Origin: Gossypium raimondii
Taxonomy: Eukaryota; Streptophyta; Magnoliopsida; Malvales; Malvaceae
Direction: 5' to 3'
DNA: 64,000 nt
Assembly: GCF_025698545.1 (NCBI RefSeq)
Contig: NC_068571.1
Location: 51,245,733-51,309,732 of the forward strand
The translations under genes were made by a program, and so were the position numbers. Each line of letters opens with the position of its first letter. Within the stretch, counting starts at the first letter, position 1. Shown here piece by piece: positions 47,519 to 60,343 of this stretch. Below the pieces are notes generated by a model. The model was not told the DNA's origin and made no database searches. It saw only the letters and a program-made list of their open reading frames with translations.

Positions 47519-50237
47519 TTATGCACTGAACCCTTTCTCAACAGAACCCCAATGTCCTGAAGGAATGTTGACACAAGCTTGTGCTGATGCCTCACCCATC
47601 TTTTCTGTCTCAATTCCAGCATTGCAGATGTTCGCAAGGGAACGCATGTGTTTCATCCCGTACTGTGCCAGTGATCCGCAGTGCGTCTCAAAGGTTCTTA
47701 CCTGTGTCGATGGACAGAGCATCTTCGTAAGTTGCATGATGAGAAAAAGGAAAATGAGGAAGAGGGACTTGGAATCAAGGATATTACCATTTTCTTAAGG
47801 CATTTCCAGTCATCAACAAGAGGTTGACCAGTTGGTCGAACAGTGTTTAAAACTTCAGGGCCTCTTTCGACTCCGAATAACAGCTTTCCAATGAGTTGTA
47901 TACTGTTGTCTACATGCATTCTGTGGGACATGGCTTCCATAACCTGCTTTTGAGCTTCAACCTTCCTAACCGAGCCATCAGGTGCCTTGCGATACTGCAC
48001 AATAGGTTCGAAAATAACTTGAGTGGGATGAGCTCTAAACTAGCAGTTCAGCTTTCAAAGTACGGAACAAAGTGTTCATATCTTACACTCATTCACAGTA
48101 ATTTCCGATGCAAGAGACATAAGATACAAACCTTATCCCAGAAATGGACAAGATCAGCATCGCGCTGATTAACAGCTTTGGTGGGTGGCAACAAGGAGTT
48201 CTCATCGATGAATTTGAAGTTATCGTTAGCAGGATTGGTACCCAAATATGTGAAGAGATTGTCCATGCTAATTCCTATATCACCAAATTGCATAACATGA
48301 GAACCATATGCAGAATTGCCATTGATAGTCCTCCTTTTTACCTGTAAAGACCAGAACAGTGAAATTTCACCATATAACTCAACCGGGTAACCATTTGGAT
48401 TTTAGCATAATACTGAATAGACCCATTGGCACTTGAATTCAGTGTCAAAGGAACTTAGACCGACCTCTCATTTTCAGTATATAGTTTCATATTTATTTAT
48501 ATCTATATAGCAGTAATAAATAACTACTATAGGAAGATGACATTGAAGTCGCAATTTTTTTTTTCTCTTTTTAAGAAAGGAAAGGAACCCGCTCATGCAA
48601 AGCATAGATTTAAAAAAGCCTTACAAATTCATATTGCTGGTGCAAAGTCTCCTTCCGCAGATTATGTATGTCGCTGCTCAACAAGACACAGAACATTAAA
48701 AATACATTCCGAGAGATGTAACTCAACTATTTAGAAAAAAAACTGATTCCTTAGTATTATATATCCTAATTTAATCCAGATGATATCAAAAGAATCAGAA
48801 TATATCCACCTACTTTGCCTCTGATTTTTGTATTTGTTTACCAAATTCTTAAAGAAATGAAATAAACTGAAGATGCTACACTTAAATCTATCGAAAACAG
48901 ATATAGGCAATAGGCTTCAACTTCAAAAACCTCGCAGATTCAATGATCCGAAGGGTAGATGAAAAATTATATGTACCTGTCCTCCATCCAAGCAACACTG
49001 TACAAGTCTCCCAAGCAGGTTTCATACTCTGGGGGAGGACTTGGATACTCTCCAGGACAATAGGTTCCCCAGCTACTCTCGACTGCATTTGCCGCAGTCG
49101 TTGCATAGATGTTCAAACCCTCGGGAAGAAGACCCTCAAAGATACTTCCAGATTCACAAGCTTCAAGATAGAACACCTACAAAGTTACATACAGAGAGAC
49201 AAGAAATTAAAAATTACGACATAGTGATGAACAAGACATCTAGAAACCGACAGATATTTAGAACAAAAAAGTTTACCAAGCTTTTATAGGTTCCGGAAGC
49301 ATGTTTTTTCTTTAAAACATCAATCAAATCATCAGCATAAAGATAAGGTAAGGTAGGCATGCCTGGATTAACACACAATTCATCATTATTCATTAGCAAC
49401 TCTATAAACCAATATTAAGTTTCAAGCTGAATGACATATAAGAATCCAAGGTAATAGATATGAAGTTAATGACCATGCTAATGAGAACTAACCAAGTACA
49501 CCAGGACCTCCATGGTCAGAGTAATATATGAAGATATGATCATTGGGGCCACTATTAACAACTTTGCCGCTACCCCCTGTAAGAGCAGATTTGTTTCCAA
49601 GGATAGCAGCAAAAAAGTTGTTAACAGTAACATTTTCTCCAGTGTAATCCTGCATAAGAACATCAATTAGGCATACAATTTATAATCTTTTTAAAGAATA
49701 TTACAAGTAACCATGAAAAAAGAATAAACCTTTGGAACACCCTTATAAACATCATCACCATGGGGATTGTTAATGATGATTCCAGGTCTAGGGTTTTCTT
49801 CATTGTAGGCAATATCATCATACATAAAAACAATGATATTTTCCTCTTTTAGGCCACCATTTCTCAACAGTTGATAAGCATGACAAACATCAGCCTGAAA
49901 CAAATATATAGATACATATGTCCTTCAAAATTAATACGACCCATCAATCATTATGAATTAAAAAACAATAAATTCATCATAAAATTCCCCAAAATAAGTA
50001 ACTTTTTTGACAAATTAGACTATTTATGACCTGATGCCTGTAATTCCAATATCCATTAGATCCGGCAATCAAGACCGCCCATCTCGTGCCTTCAACTTCA
50101 TCATCGTCGCCCCCATGGAAGAACTTATTAGCTTCTGAAGGTAACCGGAGTATGTCTCCGGTTACATCTCTACCGGCTGAGACAATTCCGGTCAACGACA
50201 ACAAGAGAAGAATCGCACCAACCACAAGAGATGTCAT
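47519..50237 (-). CDS. VPE: Vacuolar processing enzyme (legumain, peptidase C13)
   Basis: Nine exons, 50237-50031, 49894-49730, 49649-49493, 49362-49277, 49176-48977, 48673-48625, 48341-48132, 47994-47788 and 47701-47519, total 1464 nt and 487 residues, full family length. Residues 1-21 are a signal peptide (hydrophobic [12 protein letters not shown]). The Asn-specific cysteine protease core shows [20 protein letters not shown], the catalytic His170 in YYSDHGGPG and the catalytic Cys212 in [15 protein letters not shown]. The specificity-side [18 protein letters not shown] and the C-terminal legumain stabilising domain (from about 340, ending GFSA) are intact. The enzyme is made as a proprotein, self-processed in the acidic vacuole, and matures vacuolar proteins; it also has caspase-1-like activity in plant cell death. 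N-glycosylation sequons are seen at N130 and N143. Whether it is the seed (beta) or vegetative (gamma/alpha) class is not settled. Confidence 0.97.
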
Positions 50238-50732
50238 GATTTGGCCAAATTATAGAGAACCATAAAAAGGAAACAGATTCTTCAAGCCTTTTGCAGCTGG
50301 TATACATAGATATGTTTACATTATCATATATAGTAAAGGATACGTAAGGGGCCCAGAGCTACATTATCTATAATTTTTTTATAGAAATGTGTGCTTGCAT
50401 CTGGGGCGTCGATGTTGATGATTAGGAATCGTATATAATTGGCGGTTGTGATGAGAGTTGCTTAGAAAATTGGGTGAAGGCCCATTTAAAATTTTTATGG
50501 GCTTTCTCTCCGACTGGTTATTTTCCCGAGAAAATGAAAACCCAAAATCGGCTCATATTATTCAGTTGGGCTTCCCTTTGCATTACATAAACAAAACCGA
50601 AAAATCCCCACTAATGTACACTCAAAAACGTTCGCACGTTCACTGAAAGCTCGGCCGACAAACTTCTCCATTGTCCATTTAAAGGCCATAAAATTTAAAT
50701 TTTTTGGGATTGTTTTGGTTTTGAAATTCTTG
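50238..50732. promoter_or_regulatory. Divergent upstream region shared by VPE and PHAX-domain genes
   Basis: Only 495 bases separate the two start codons. On the minus strand a TATA-like ACTATATATGATAA (about 50321-50335) would give VPE a leader of about 60 bases. No clear TATA box is seen on the plus strand before the PHAX-domain gene, which fits a housekeeping promoter. CG dinucleotides are more frequent around 50600-50660 than in flanking DNA. Confidence 0.55.
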
Positions 50733-52551
50733 ATGGAGAAAGGAGAGAGCATATTGGAAGCGATTTACGAAGACGAAGATTTAGGAGATGGAGAAGATGT
50801 AGAGATGGTTGACGTTGAAGAAGGAGAGCTCGTGGAATGTTGTAACTCGGGAAATGATCGGGAAAAAAGCGGCTCTGCTGCTGTTAATGGTGAAAATCAA
50901 GTGCCCCATAGTAAAAATAAAAAGCGCCGAGCAAATAAGAGGAAGAATAAGAGAAAAAAGGGTGGTTCTGGACATAAACCTTTGGATATAAACCAGTAAT
51001 TCTCTATGAAAATTTTTTCTTCCATCAAAACATGGTTAATTTGTTGATAAATTGATAAATATGGGTTTTGCAGGTTTGTGTTAGATACTTGTAGACGATT
51101 AAAAGAAAAGAAGTCATACATGGTGTACAACGCTGTGGGGTGCTTGGGGGTTTCTGCATTGAGTGATCTTGTCGTGGAGGTATATTTTTTACTCAATTAT
51201 CTGTGTTTATAATGTACAATCTAATGATGGGTTTATGTTTATCACTAGTATCCCATTTGCAACTGATAAAGGTTAAAACATTGAGCTTTTCTTTTGATTT
51301 TGGAGCTATGTTGCTCGGATTTTTCATTTTCCTATATGTGCTCGACACATGTGATATGACCTTTGAGTACAGAAAAATCTAACCATACACATGTCGGATA
51401 CATATACCCAAGTATTGTGTAACATAGTTTTGGAGATTCCTTAATTTGGTGTCTGGTGTGGAAAACAATTTTCATCATGGCCATGGCTCATAAGATTGTT
51501 GTGTTGAAGTCCCTCACCTTGGCTACCATTGCTTGATGTATATATAGGAATAAGCGGAAATTCATGACTTGTTTCTTCTTCCTTATGCCCTTTTTACCTC
51601 TGTTGCAAATTATAGTTTTTGTTATATGTTATGATAATCTCAATATATCCTACTGTACTATTCCATGCTCGGTTTGATACTTTCTTTCCTTCATTTTTCC
51701 TATTGCAATTTTCCTTCTGGGATGGTATGTTGAAATACAAAGTTCCCAGGTGTGTGCAATTCAATCTTGTGGAGGTCAGATGACTACCGATGGAAAACGT
51801 TGTCGGACAGGTGGTGGCATATTATGGAATATCCTAAAAGTGCGACAACCCGCTGCTTATCGCGAAATAATGAAAAAAACCAAGGACTTCGAGGTGCGTA
51901 TTAATAGTCACTTCAAGTACTAGCCTTTTCATTAGCTTATGAATAAATACATACACATGTGTATGCATGAGAGCTTTCTGATTCATCCAGCAATCAGATG
52001 TCTAAATAATTGTCTGGTTTATGTCCAAAGGTAAACCGTTAGCGGTTAAAGCCTGATGTTTCTTATAGTTTGGCTACCTAATGACTAATCTAATTGCATA
52101 TGACATGTTCCTTTACGTTGAAATATAAGTATGATTCAAGCAACTCTTGTTTTTGATGTACTAGCCATTGAACTTGGGTTTAGATTTCCAGGCCTTGGTT
52201 CTTGTTTCATGTTATGAGTAACCAAAGCTAGTAATTAGTTTCGTTCTTCGAATTGTAACATCGAATATGTGAGTTGTGGTATTTATAATTTTGCAGAAGC
52301 AATTCAAGCAACAAAATGTCGGACGAACACTAGCACAGAACAAAGAGAGCTCGTCCCGAGAAACTGCTTGCAATCTGACTAATGGAACCTCGGTAAGTGT
52401 TTTGGAAGATTCTCAACTGCTTCCACAAACTCGGGAAGAGCAGTTCAGTACCGAAGGAACACGAAAAACTGTTCATGACAGGATTAGGGTTCCTGTTTCG
52501 TATGAAGACATTCTTGGTGAGGATCTAAAAGAAGATCAATGTCATCAGTGA
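50733..52551 (+). CDS. PHAX: PHAX RNA-binding-domain protein (snRNA export adaptor-like)
   Basis: Four exons, 50733-50995, 51074-51179, 51750-51893 and 52297-52551, total 768 nt and 255 residues. The N-terminus is strongly acidic (EAIYEDEDLGDGEDVEMVDV, residues 9-28) and is followed by a Lys/Arg-rich nuclear-targeting-like stretch (KNKKRRANKRKNKRKK, about 62-77). Exons 2-3 encode the PHAX RNA-binding domain (about 88-165): CRRLKEKKSYMVYNAVGCLG, then GGQMTTDGKRCRTGGGILWN and ILKVRQPAAYREIM. In animals PHAX bridges capped snRNA, the cap-binding complex and the exportin CRM1. Plant members share the RNA-binding domain but are shorter, so the export role is inferred by family. The C-terminal part is polar and has no recognised domain. 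The ATG at 50733 is the first in frame after the divergent promoter; it lies tail to tail with NDUFS7. Confidence 0.9.
51305..51428. mobile_element. Small MITE-like repeat in PHAX-gene intron 2
   Basis: About 124 bp bounded by CTATGTTGCTCGG on the left and TGTGTAACATAG on the right (CTATGTT/AACATAG inverted ends). The interior includes the 'tgctcgacac' and 'catgtcggatac' words often seen in a common plant short repeat. The length of the inverted ends is short, so confidence is limited. Confidence 0.4.
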
Positions 52552-53218
52552 CTAAACTTGAGTTTGGATTGCCATCGGTTTAGAACGCATATAATTGTTG
52601 ATAGAAGGGATTTTCTCTTATTTGGGAAACTACATATGAAAGTATCATTAGTTGTTCTTGAATCATAATTCACTTTTGGAATAAAATGGTTGTTATTAGG
52701 GTATAAAAGGCCCTTTTTTGCAAGGTTAAATTTTTTGTACTGCCGACCTAAAACAATTTATCTAATCAAATCAATTTAACATTGATAGGTCGATTCAATA
52801 ATGAATTCTAATAATCAATAATTGACCAATTTAACATCATAATTGACTAAACCAATAAAATTGAGTTAACCAATTATCAATAGAACTTTTTTGACCAAAT
52901 TCGTCTTCCACAAAATAAGAAGATAAACACTTGCATGAATGCAAAAACCATCAAATCCAGATAATACCACAACAAAACAATGAAATTATTCATATTTCAT
53001 ACCCATTTAAATCCGAAACAAAAACTGAAGTTCCAAATGATACAGGAAGTACAGTCACCATGCAAAGTAATAGAAACCCCATGAACTTTTATAATCAAAA
53101 GCTTTTCTTAACAATCTCCATCTACATGGCATTTCACCAGAAAGTTTGATTTTATTTATTTGTTACTCAACACTGCAAAATGCAGTGCAAATAGCCCTGA
53201 AGTAACTTGCAAATTTTC
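52552..53218. other. Convergent intergenic region (3' ends of PHAX gene and NDUFS7)
   Basis: 667 bases between two stop codons facing each other. It should hold both 3' untranslated regions and polyadenylation signals (AATAAAATGG at about 52680 for the plus-strand gene). No further gene is seen; the short plus-strand frame at 52931-53149 has no domain. Confidence 0.5.
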
Positions 53219-55024
<1,806 letters not shown>

Positions 55025-55985
55025 GGCTCGACGGTGGTTTCTAGAGAAGAGAGGGTTCGCTTTGGGGAGGCCCAGAGATTTGGAAGATTATGACTCAGTT
55101 ACCAACTCACTCTCGGGCTATGGTTTATGTTTTGTGGTGTTATTAATTGTCTTTGTTGTAATGGTTCGTTGCCTACCACGTGTGGGTTAGGGGACTAAAC
55201 AAAGTGTTTCCCTTCCTAAGGCATCCATTTGGATCCGCAAATCAATCTAATTTAATCCTAAAAATACAATAACTCAAAATCAAAACCGATCAAAACTCAA
55301 AATTATGCGAATTTGTGATGACAAAATTGAGAATAAATCCTACTCACAACTAAATTATCAAGTCCATGCAAAATATATTTTATGTAGATATTTATAAATA
55401 TTGATTAAACATCATTTAATTACAATTGTAAATTTTAATTTAAAATATTGTTTTTGAAAACTTTCCGGTTTGTTGGATGTCCAATGCAATGTTTCAACTG
55501 TTTGGAACAAGACAATTTAACGCAATCTAGATTCACCAATCCCCCTCCACGTAGTTTTGCTAAGTGAATGATTTTATTCAACAAAAGATTCAAAACCCTA
55601 TTGAAAAAAAAGCTCAATCTACCTTTACACAAAATACTCCCGATACTACCATTATTCACCCCAAACAACTTCTCTTACAACAAATTTTATTCTCCAATGA
55701 AATACCTGACACAAGAGCAAAAAATCAATAAACACTTGACAAAAGCACTGACGATACACCCCCAACATGTGCGGTAATAAATCTGATCAGCTTTATCTCC
55801 AAGAAAAATAAATTTAATTAAACCTTATTACATAAGGATAAAGTTTACTTTAAATCAATCAGTCCTTCTTCCTTCTTTTCTTTGAAATTAAATCTACCAA
55901 CAAGATAAAAAAAAAAAATTGCAGCTTCAATCCAAGATAGAAAACTAAGTAAGATGAATCAAGTAGAAAATGTTAACAAACTGAC
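55025..55985. other. NDUFS7 upstream region and AT-rich intergenic DNA
   Basis: The first 180 bases are the likely NDUFS7 promoter and leader. The rest shows no supportable gene; overlapping short frames on both strands at 55435-55777 have no recognised domain. It may be the worn downstream end of the gypsy-like LTR that follows. Confidence 0.4.
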
Positions 55986-58259
55986 TGCACTTTAACTGTT
56001 CAAACTCATTGTCCTAACTTATTATCCCAAGTAGCAGTCCCAAATACAATCTTTAACTTGTTGTCCCAAGTATTATTTGAATAAGGAATGAAACAATGGC
56101 ATGTAAAGAGTATCTCTTTCTTTCACATTTTGACAGCACAACAGTTTTCAGCTTTTAACAAGTCTTCCTCTGTCACATAGCATTTTACTAGAAATCTCCC
56201 CTTATACATGCCATTATACCAAAGTTGATTTAATAAATAATGTAATGTGGCTCCGACCAGCTTCCAACCTTATGAGCCTCCAAGTACTATAAAACAAAGG
56301 AAATAAAATAGAGTAAGCATTTAATGCTTAGTAAGTTCGTTTAACGGAAATTAACTTACCATTTAATTGCATTTAAGGTAAATATACATAATATATTCAA
56401 AGCAAGTTGGTCGATAGCCTATACACATATCCTCATAAAAATGTTAGTCATTTATTTCACTTGAATATCAATAAACAAGTATGAACTTATCATTAATTAA
56501 GTTTTCTTATTCATGTACTTTCCATATCATGTATTCAAACTTCATATACAAGTCATGTTCATGTAGTCAAATATATGTCCATAATCTTTCATTACAAACT
56601 CTTATTGCCATTTATCATAACTTTACCCTGTTGAATCACTTATAATATCGATGGATACATGGTTACTACACACAAATTGTACATACTATATTCCGTCAAT
56701 TCATATTCAAGAATGCTCATTGAGCATTTAATCGGGGAGCTCTTCCAAGCCAAATAATAAAAAGCTCGTGTGAGCTTATAACGGGAAGCTCATTCAGGCT
56801 TAATGATAGAAAGCTCATAAGAGCTTAAATTAGAAAGCTCATGCGAGCTTAACAGGTTACTCTAAAGAGCTATTATCAGGAAGCTCATGAAATAGCTCTT
56901 AATCAGGAAGCTCCGGATAGCCATATATCGGGATGCTCATAAAAGCTGCGATGTGTCCGCAACACATACAGGATCACTACCTATCAAAATGCTCAAAAGA
57001 GCATATAAATGGAAAGCTTGGGAGAGCCATATATCAGAAAGCTCAAGAGAGCTTATATCAGGATGCTCATGTGAGCTATAACGGGACGCTCTTGTGAGTT
57101 ATGGTGTGTTCGCAACATATGCAGAACCACAAGCACTTCGGAAACTCTGTATCCATCTAATTTCATTTATTCAAACGGGATTTATTTCTTGTCGAATATG
57201 TGATTTATTTTCATACTTAACAATTATACAAATTACATACATATAAATCAAGCATATCACATAAATATATAATTTAGTTACACGAACTTACCTCGACAAT
57301 GTTCATGTTTGTATGGTACTAATCCGATACTTTTTCTTTACCTCGATCTAGCTTCATATTTGATCTATCCGGATCTAACGAGTAAAATTAGCTCAATTTA
57401 ATACAATTCATATTCAATTCAATCAAATTCACATCTTAGGCAAAATTACCATGTTGCCCCTATACTTTTAATTAATGACGATTTCATCCCTAGGCTCAGA
57501 AAATGAAATTCATGCAATTTAATCCTTATTCCAAGCCTAACCAATTTTCACATATAACATTTTCAGCCCATGTTTTTTTTAAATCAGAATTTTTCCATAA
57601 ATTTCACATCTTTATAATTTAGTCCCTAAATCACAATTTCATCAAAATTCACTTTACAAAAGTTGTTTATCTATCAACAACCTTTCATTTTCTACAATAA
57701 ATTTCATAATTCATACATATTCATCCATGGCAAAACCCTAGTACTTTGATAACTTTACAAATTAATCCCCGAGATAGCTAAATTAAGCTATTACGATCTC
57801 GGAAACATAAAAATTACTAAAAACGGGACTTGAATACTCACCTAATTGAACCAAAATAACTGGCTATCTTCAAGTTCTTCTAAACTAGGGTTTCCATGTT
57901 TTTATTTGGGAAATATGATATAAATTGATGATATTTTCATTATTTTATCATTTATCATCTTTTATTATTTTACTTTTCAATTTCATCCATTTCTTTATTT
58001 AATTTTCCATGGACCTAAAATTTTGAATTCCATAGCTATTTGATCCTTTTAGCTACTGGAATTCAACTTTTGCATTTTATGCAATTTGGTCTTTTTTTTC
58101 AATTAATCATGAAATTGGTAAAATTTCTTAACGAAATTGTTATACGATATTCCTACTATAATGCAGACCATAAAATAATATTAAAATAAATTTTCTTTCA
58201 GACTCGAATTTGTGGTCCCAAAACCACTGTTCCGATTTCGCTGAAAACGGGCTGTTACA
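55986..58259 (-). mobile_element. Long gypsy-like LTR (solo or truncated)
   Basis: Read on the minus strand the segment starts sharply at 58259 with TGTAACAGCCCG, a typical 5' end of long plant Ty3/gypsy LTRs. It continues with the stock TTTTAGGTCCATGG and AAACCCTAGTTTAGAAG blocks and an array of GAGCT palindromes, then a TTACTAAGCATTAAATGCTT block (about 56310-56330). The 3' end (expected TGTTACA-like) was not found, so the left limit is approximate. No gag/pol is attached. Confidence 0.55.
56713..57105. repeat. Array of about 15 small GAGCT/AGCTC palindromic units in the LTR
   Basis: Degenerate units of about 20-27 bases of the form (g)gaaGCTCatn(g)aGAGCttata, each a small inverted repeat. 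Near 56947 and 57101 two longer related blocks, GATGTGTCCGCAACACATAC and GGTGTGTTCGCAACATATGC, interrupt the array, so there are two levels of repetition. Confidence 0.75.
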
Positions 58260-58960
58260 TAGATTAATTTATATTTTATGTATCATTATATCAAATTATT
58301 TAAATATAATTTATCATTATATTAGATTATTTAAATATAAATTATTATTATATTTAAGTTTTTAAAATAATTTATGTTTCATTAATTTTACAAATAATTT
58401 ACATTAATTACTTAAAAGTATTTAACATTTATACTTCATGTACCATTATATTAAATTATTTAAATATCATATAATTTAATTAATTTTAAATTTCTACTAT
58501 CATATCCAAAAGTACATTTTAACCTTCAAACAGAATTTTGATAGTAATGGGGAACACTAAAATTTAATAAATTACATTTTTCACAACACTTTTCTTCTAA
58601 ACTTTTCAAAAGCATTTTCTCTAAAAAGTATTTTTCAACGAACTAGCCCTTAGTAATTAGTTAGGGTTCAAGTAGGGATTAGACATAAATAGATAATCGC
58701 CTACCACCATAGCATGTATTATGTTTACTTTTATTAAGTAGGGCTTAGACATGCTTATAATTAGTTAGGGTTCAAGGAGATTTTCTTATAAGATTAATTT
58801 CTTATATTTCTTTCTTGATTGAACTTTTATACTTTTACTTCAATTTTTCAATATTGTGGAGGAGGTTATCATAACTTTATCTTGTTTAATTCAAATCAAT
58901 TGCAAGAGCTGATTAAAGGCTAATATATTTTTCTTTTTTTTTTTTTTTTTTTTTGTAAAT
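58260..58960. other. AT-rich intergenic DNA with a long poly-T run
   Basis: No gene. The phrase 'atattaaattatttaaatat' recurs several times between 58280 and 58470. A T run of over 20 bases lies at 58932-58954, next to the LTR-like segment that follows. Confidence 0.4.
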
Positions 58961-58963
58961 GGT

Positions 58964-59560
58964 TGTTGTGTTATTTATAACAATAAATTCTTTATCAAAT
59001 TCGCACTTGTGTTAGGAATAGGCAATATAAGATATTCCCAACTTTTAACTAACACAATCTTCTCTATTATTATCAAATCTCAACTTGCTTGGACCGTAGG
59101 CTCTAATTGCGAAGCAATGATCACTTAATGAAAACTTTATTGGTACTTAGAATGAATATCAACAACTCTCAAATGTTAGAAACTGAAATACAAATTCTCT
59201 TAAAATTTAGAATTTATTTAAGAAAATAAATCTCACTAGATTTTGATAGAGTATTAACACTTAAGTGGTGCCTTTTCGATCTAACCAATGGTCTCTATTT
59301 ATAGAGAAAATCATAAGAGTCTTAATTGAATAAATATAAACAAAATAATAATATTTTAATAAAAAAATACAAATAGACGCTACTCGAAATACATAAGGGT
59401 GGTCTAAGAACTAAAGTTGCCACCCACGACATGCCAAATAGGCCTTTGGGCTTGTCTCTTGTACTAGGAACAATTCAAGTACCTAAAATTTATAATACAA
59501 TAATGTCCAATAAATTTAATATTTAAACATTTGCATCTCCGTCCTACTCCTTTATTTTAA
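58964..59560 (-). mobile_element. LTR-like segment with TATA box
   Basis: On the minus strand TCTCTATAAATAGAGACC (about 59290-59307) is followed by a leader of more than 300 bases containing TAGAGCCTACGGTCCAAGC and GCCTATTCCTAACACAAGTG. This is the layout of a Ty1/copia LTR (TATA, R, U5). No coding part is attached. Limits are approximate. Confidence 0.4.
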
Positions 59561-60343
59561 TTTTTAAGCTACAACCGAAGCTGATATTGTGTGCATAGTG
59601 CATACAACTCATAATTTCAACATCTACACAGATACTGATAAGTAATTAGCATTTTATTATTTGTTTAGATCAATTAAAATGGACATCAGTAGTAAATTTG
59701 ATTTAAAAGGAGAGCTTCTTCCACTTCTACACCATCCAAAAACCAACACAAACCAGCGGCAATTCTGTGGAGTAACAGAAAGAATAGTTAGGAATTTGAT
59801 AACAATAATAATTATTAATAAACTAAAACTCAGAAATGTGTTGAACTTATATAGTCTAAACAGTACAATAACATTTTAACCAATGAGAATTATAAGCTTC
59901 TTTTTTTCCTGAAGATTTTGGTTAACAGCTCATTTATCTCAAACTCAAACCTGGTAACATTGCAGCAAAAGCCTCTAATCATAGAAGCTTTTTTTTTTTT
60001 TTGGGGGGTTGGGGTTGGGGTTGAGTAGTTAGATGGAGTTGTGCTATTGTATTTTCTTCAACCTAATCAAAACAGAATAGGGATAGCACTGTGTGTCTAT
60101 CCCTACAAAAGAATATTAATATCAGTGGCCATCAAAGCATAAAGTCAATGTACTTCATCGACAAAATCAACAACAGCGGCATTGAACTTTGGTGGTGGTC
60201 GACATGATTGGACTTCGAAGAATCGCCAAGAGTTCGACAAATGGGTGCAGCTTTTCTGTATCATTAAATAAGGTATGAAGGCAAAGCAATCTCTCCAAAA
60301 GCTCTGCCCAGCAAAAATAATTGCAAGCTTCGTTGGATCCTCT
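59561..60343. other. Intergenic / 3' flank of the B55 gene
   Basis: No supportable gene. The frame at 59661-59879 contains no domain. The last few hundred bases before 60343 lie downstream of the PP2A stop codon and should include its 3' untranslated region. A T run followed by a G-rich run sits at 59990-60025. Confidence 0.4.

Noticed and set aside
56713-57105. CRISPR-like appearance of the evenly spaced short repeats
   Set aside because: Units are degenerate palindromes without unique spacers, inside a plant LTR; no cas genes and a eukaryotic genome.
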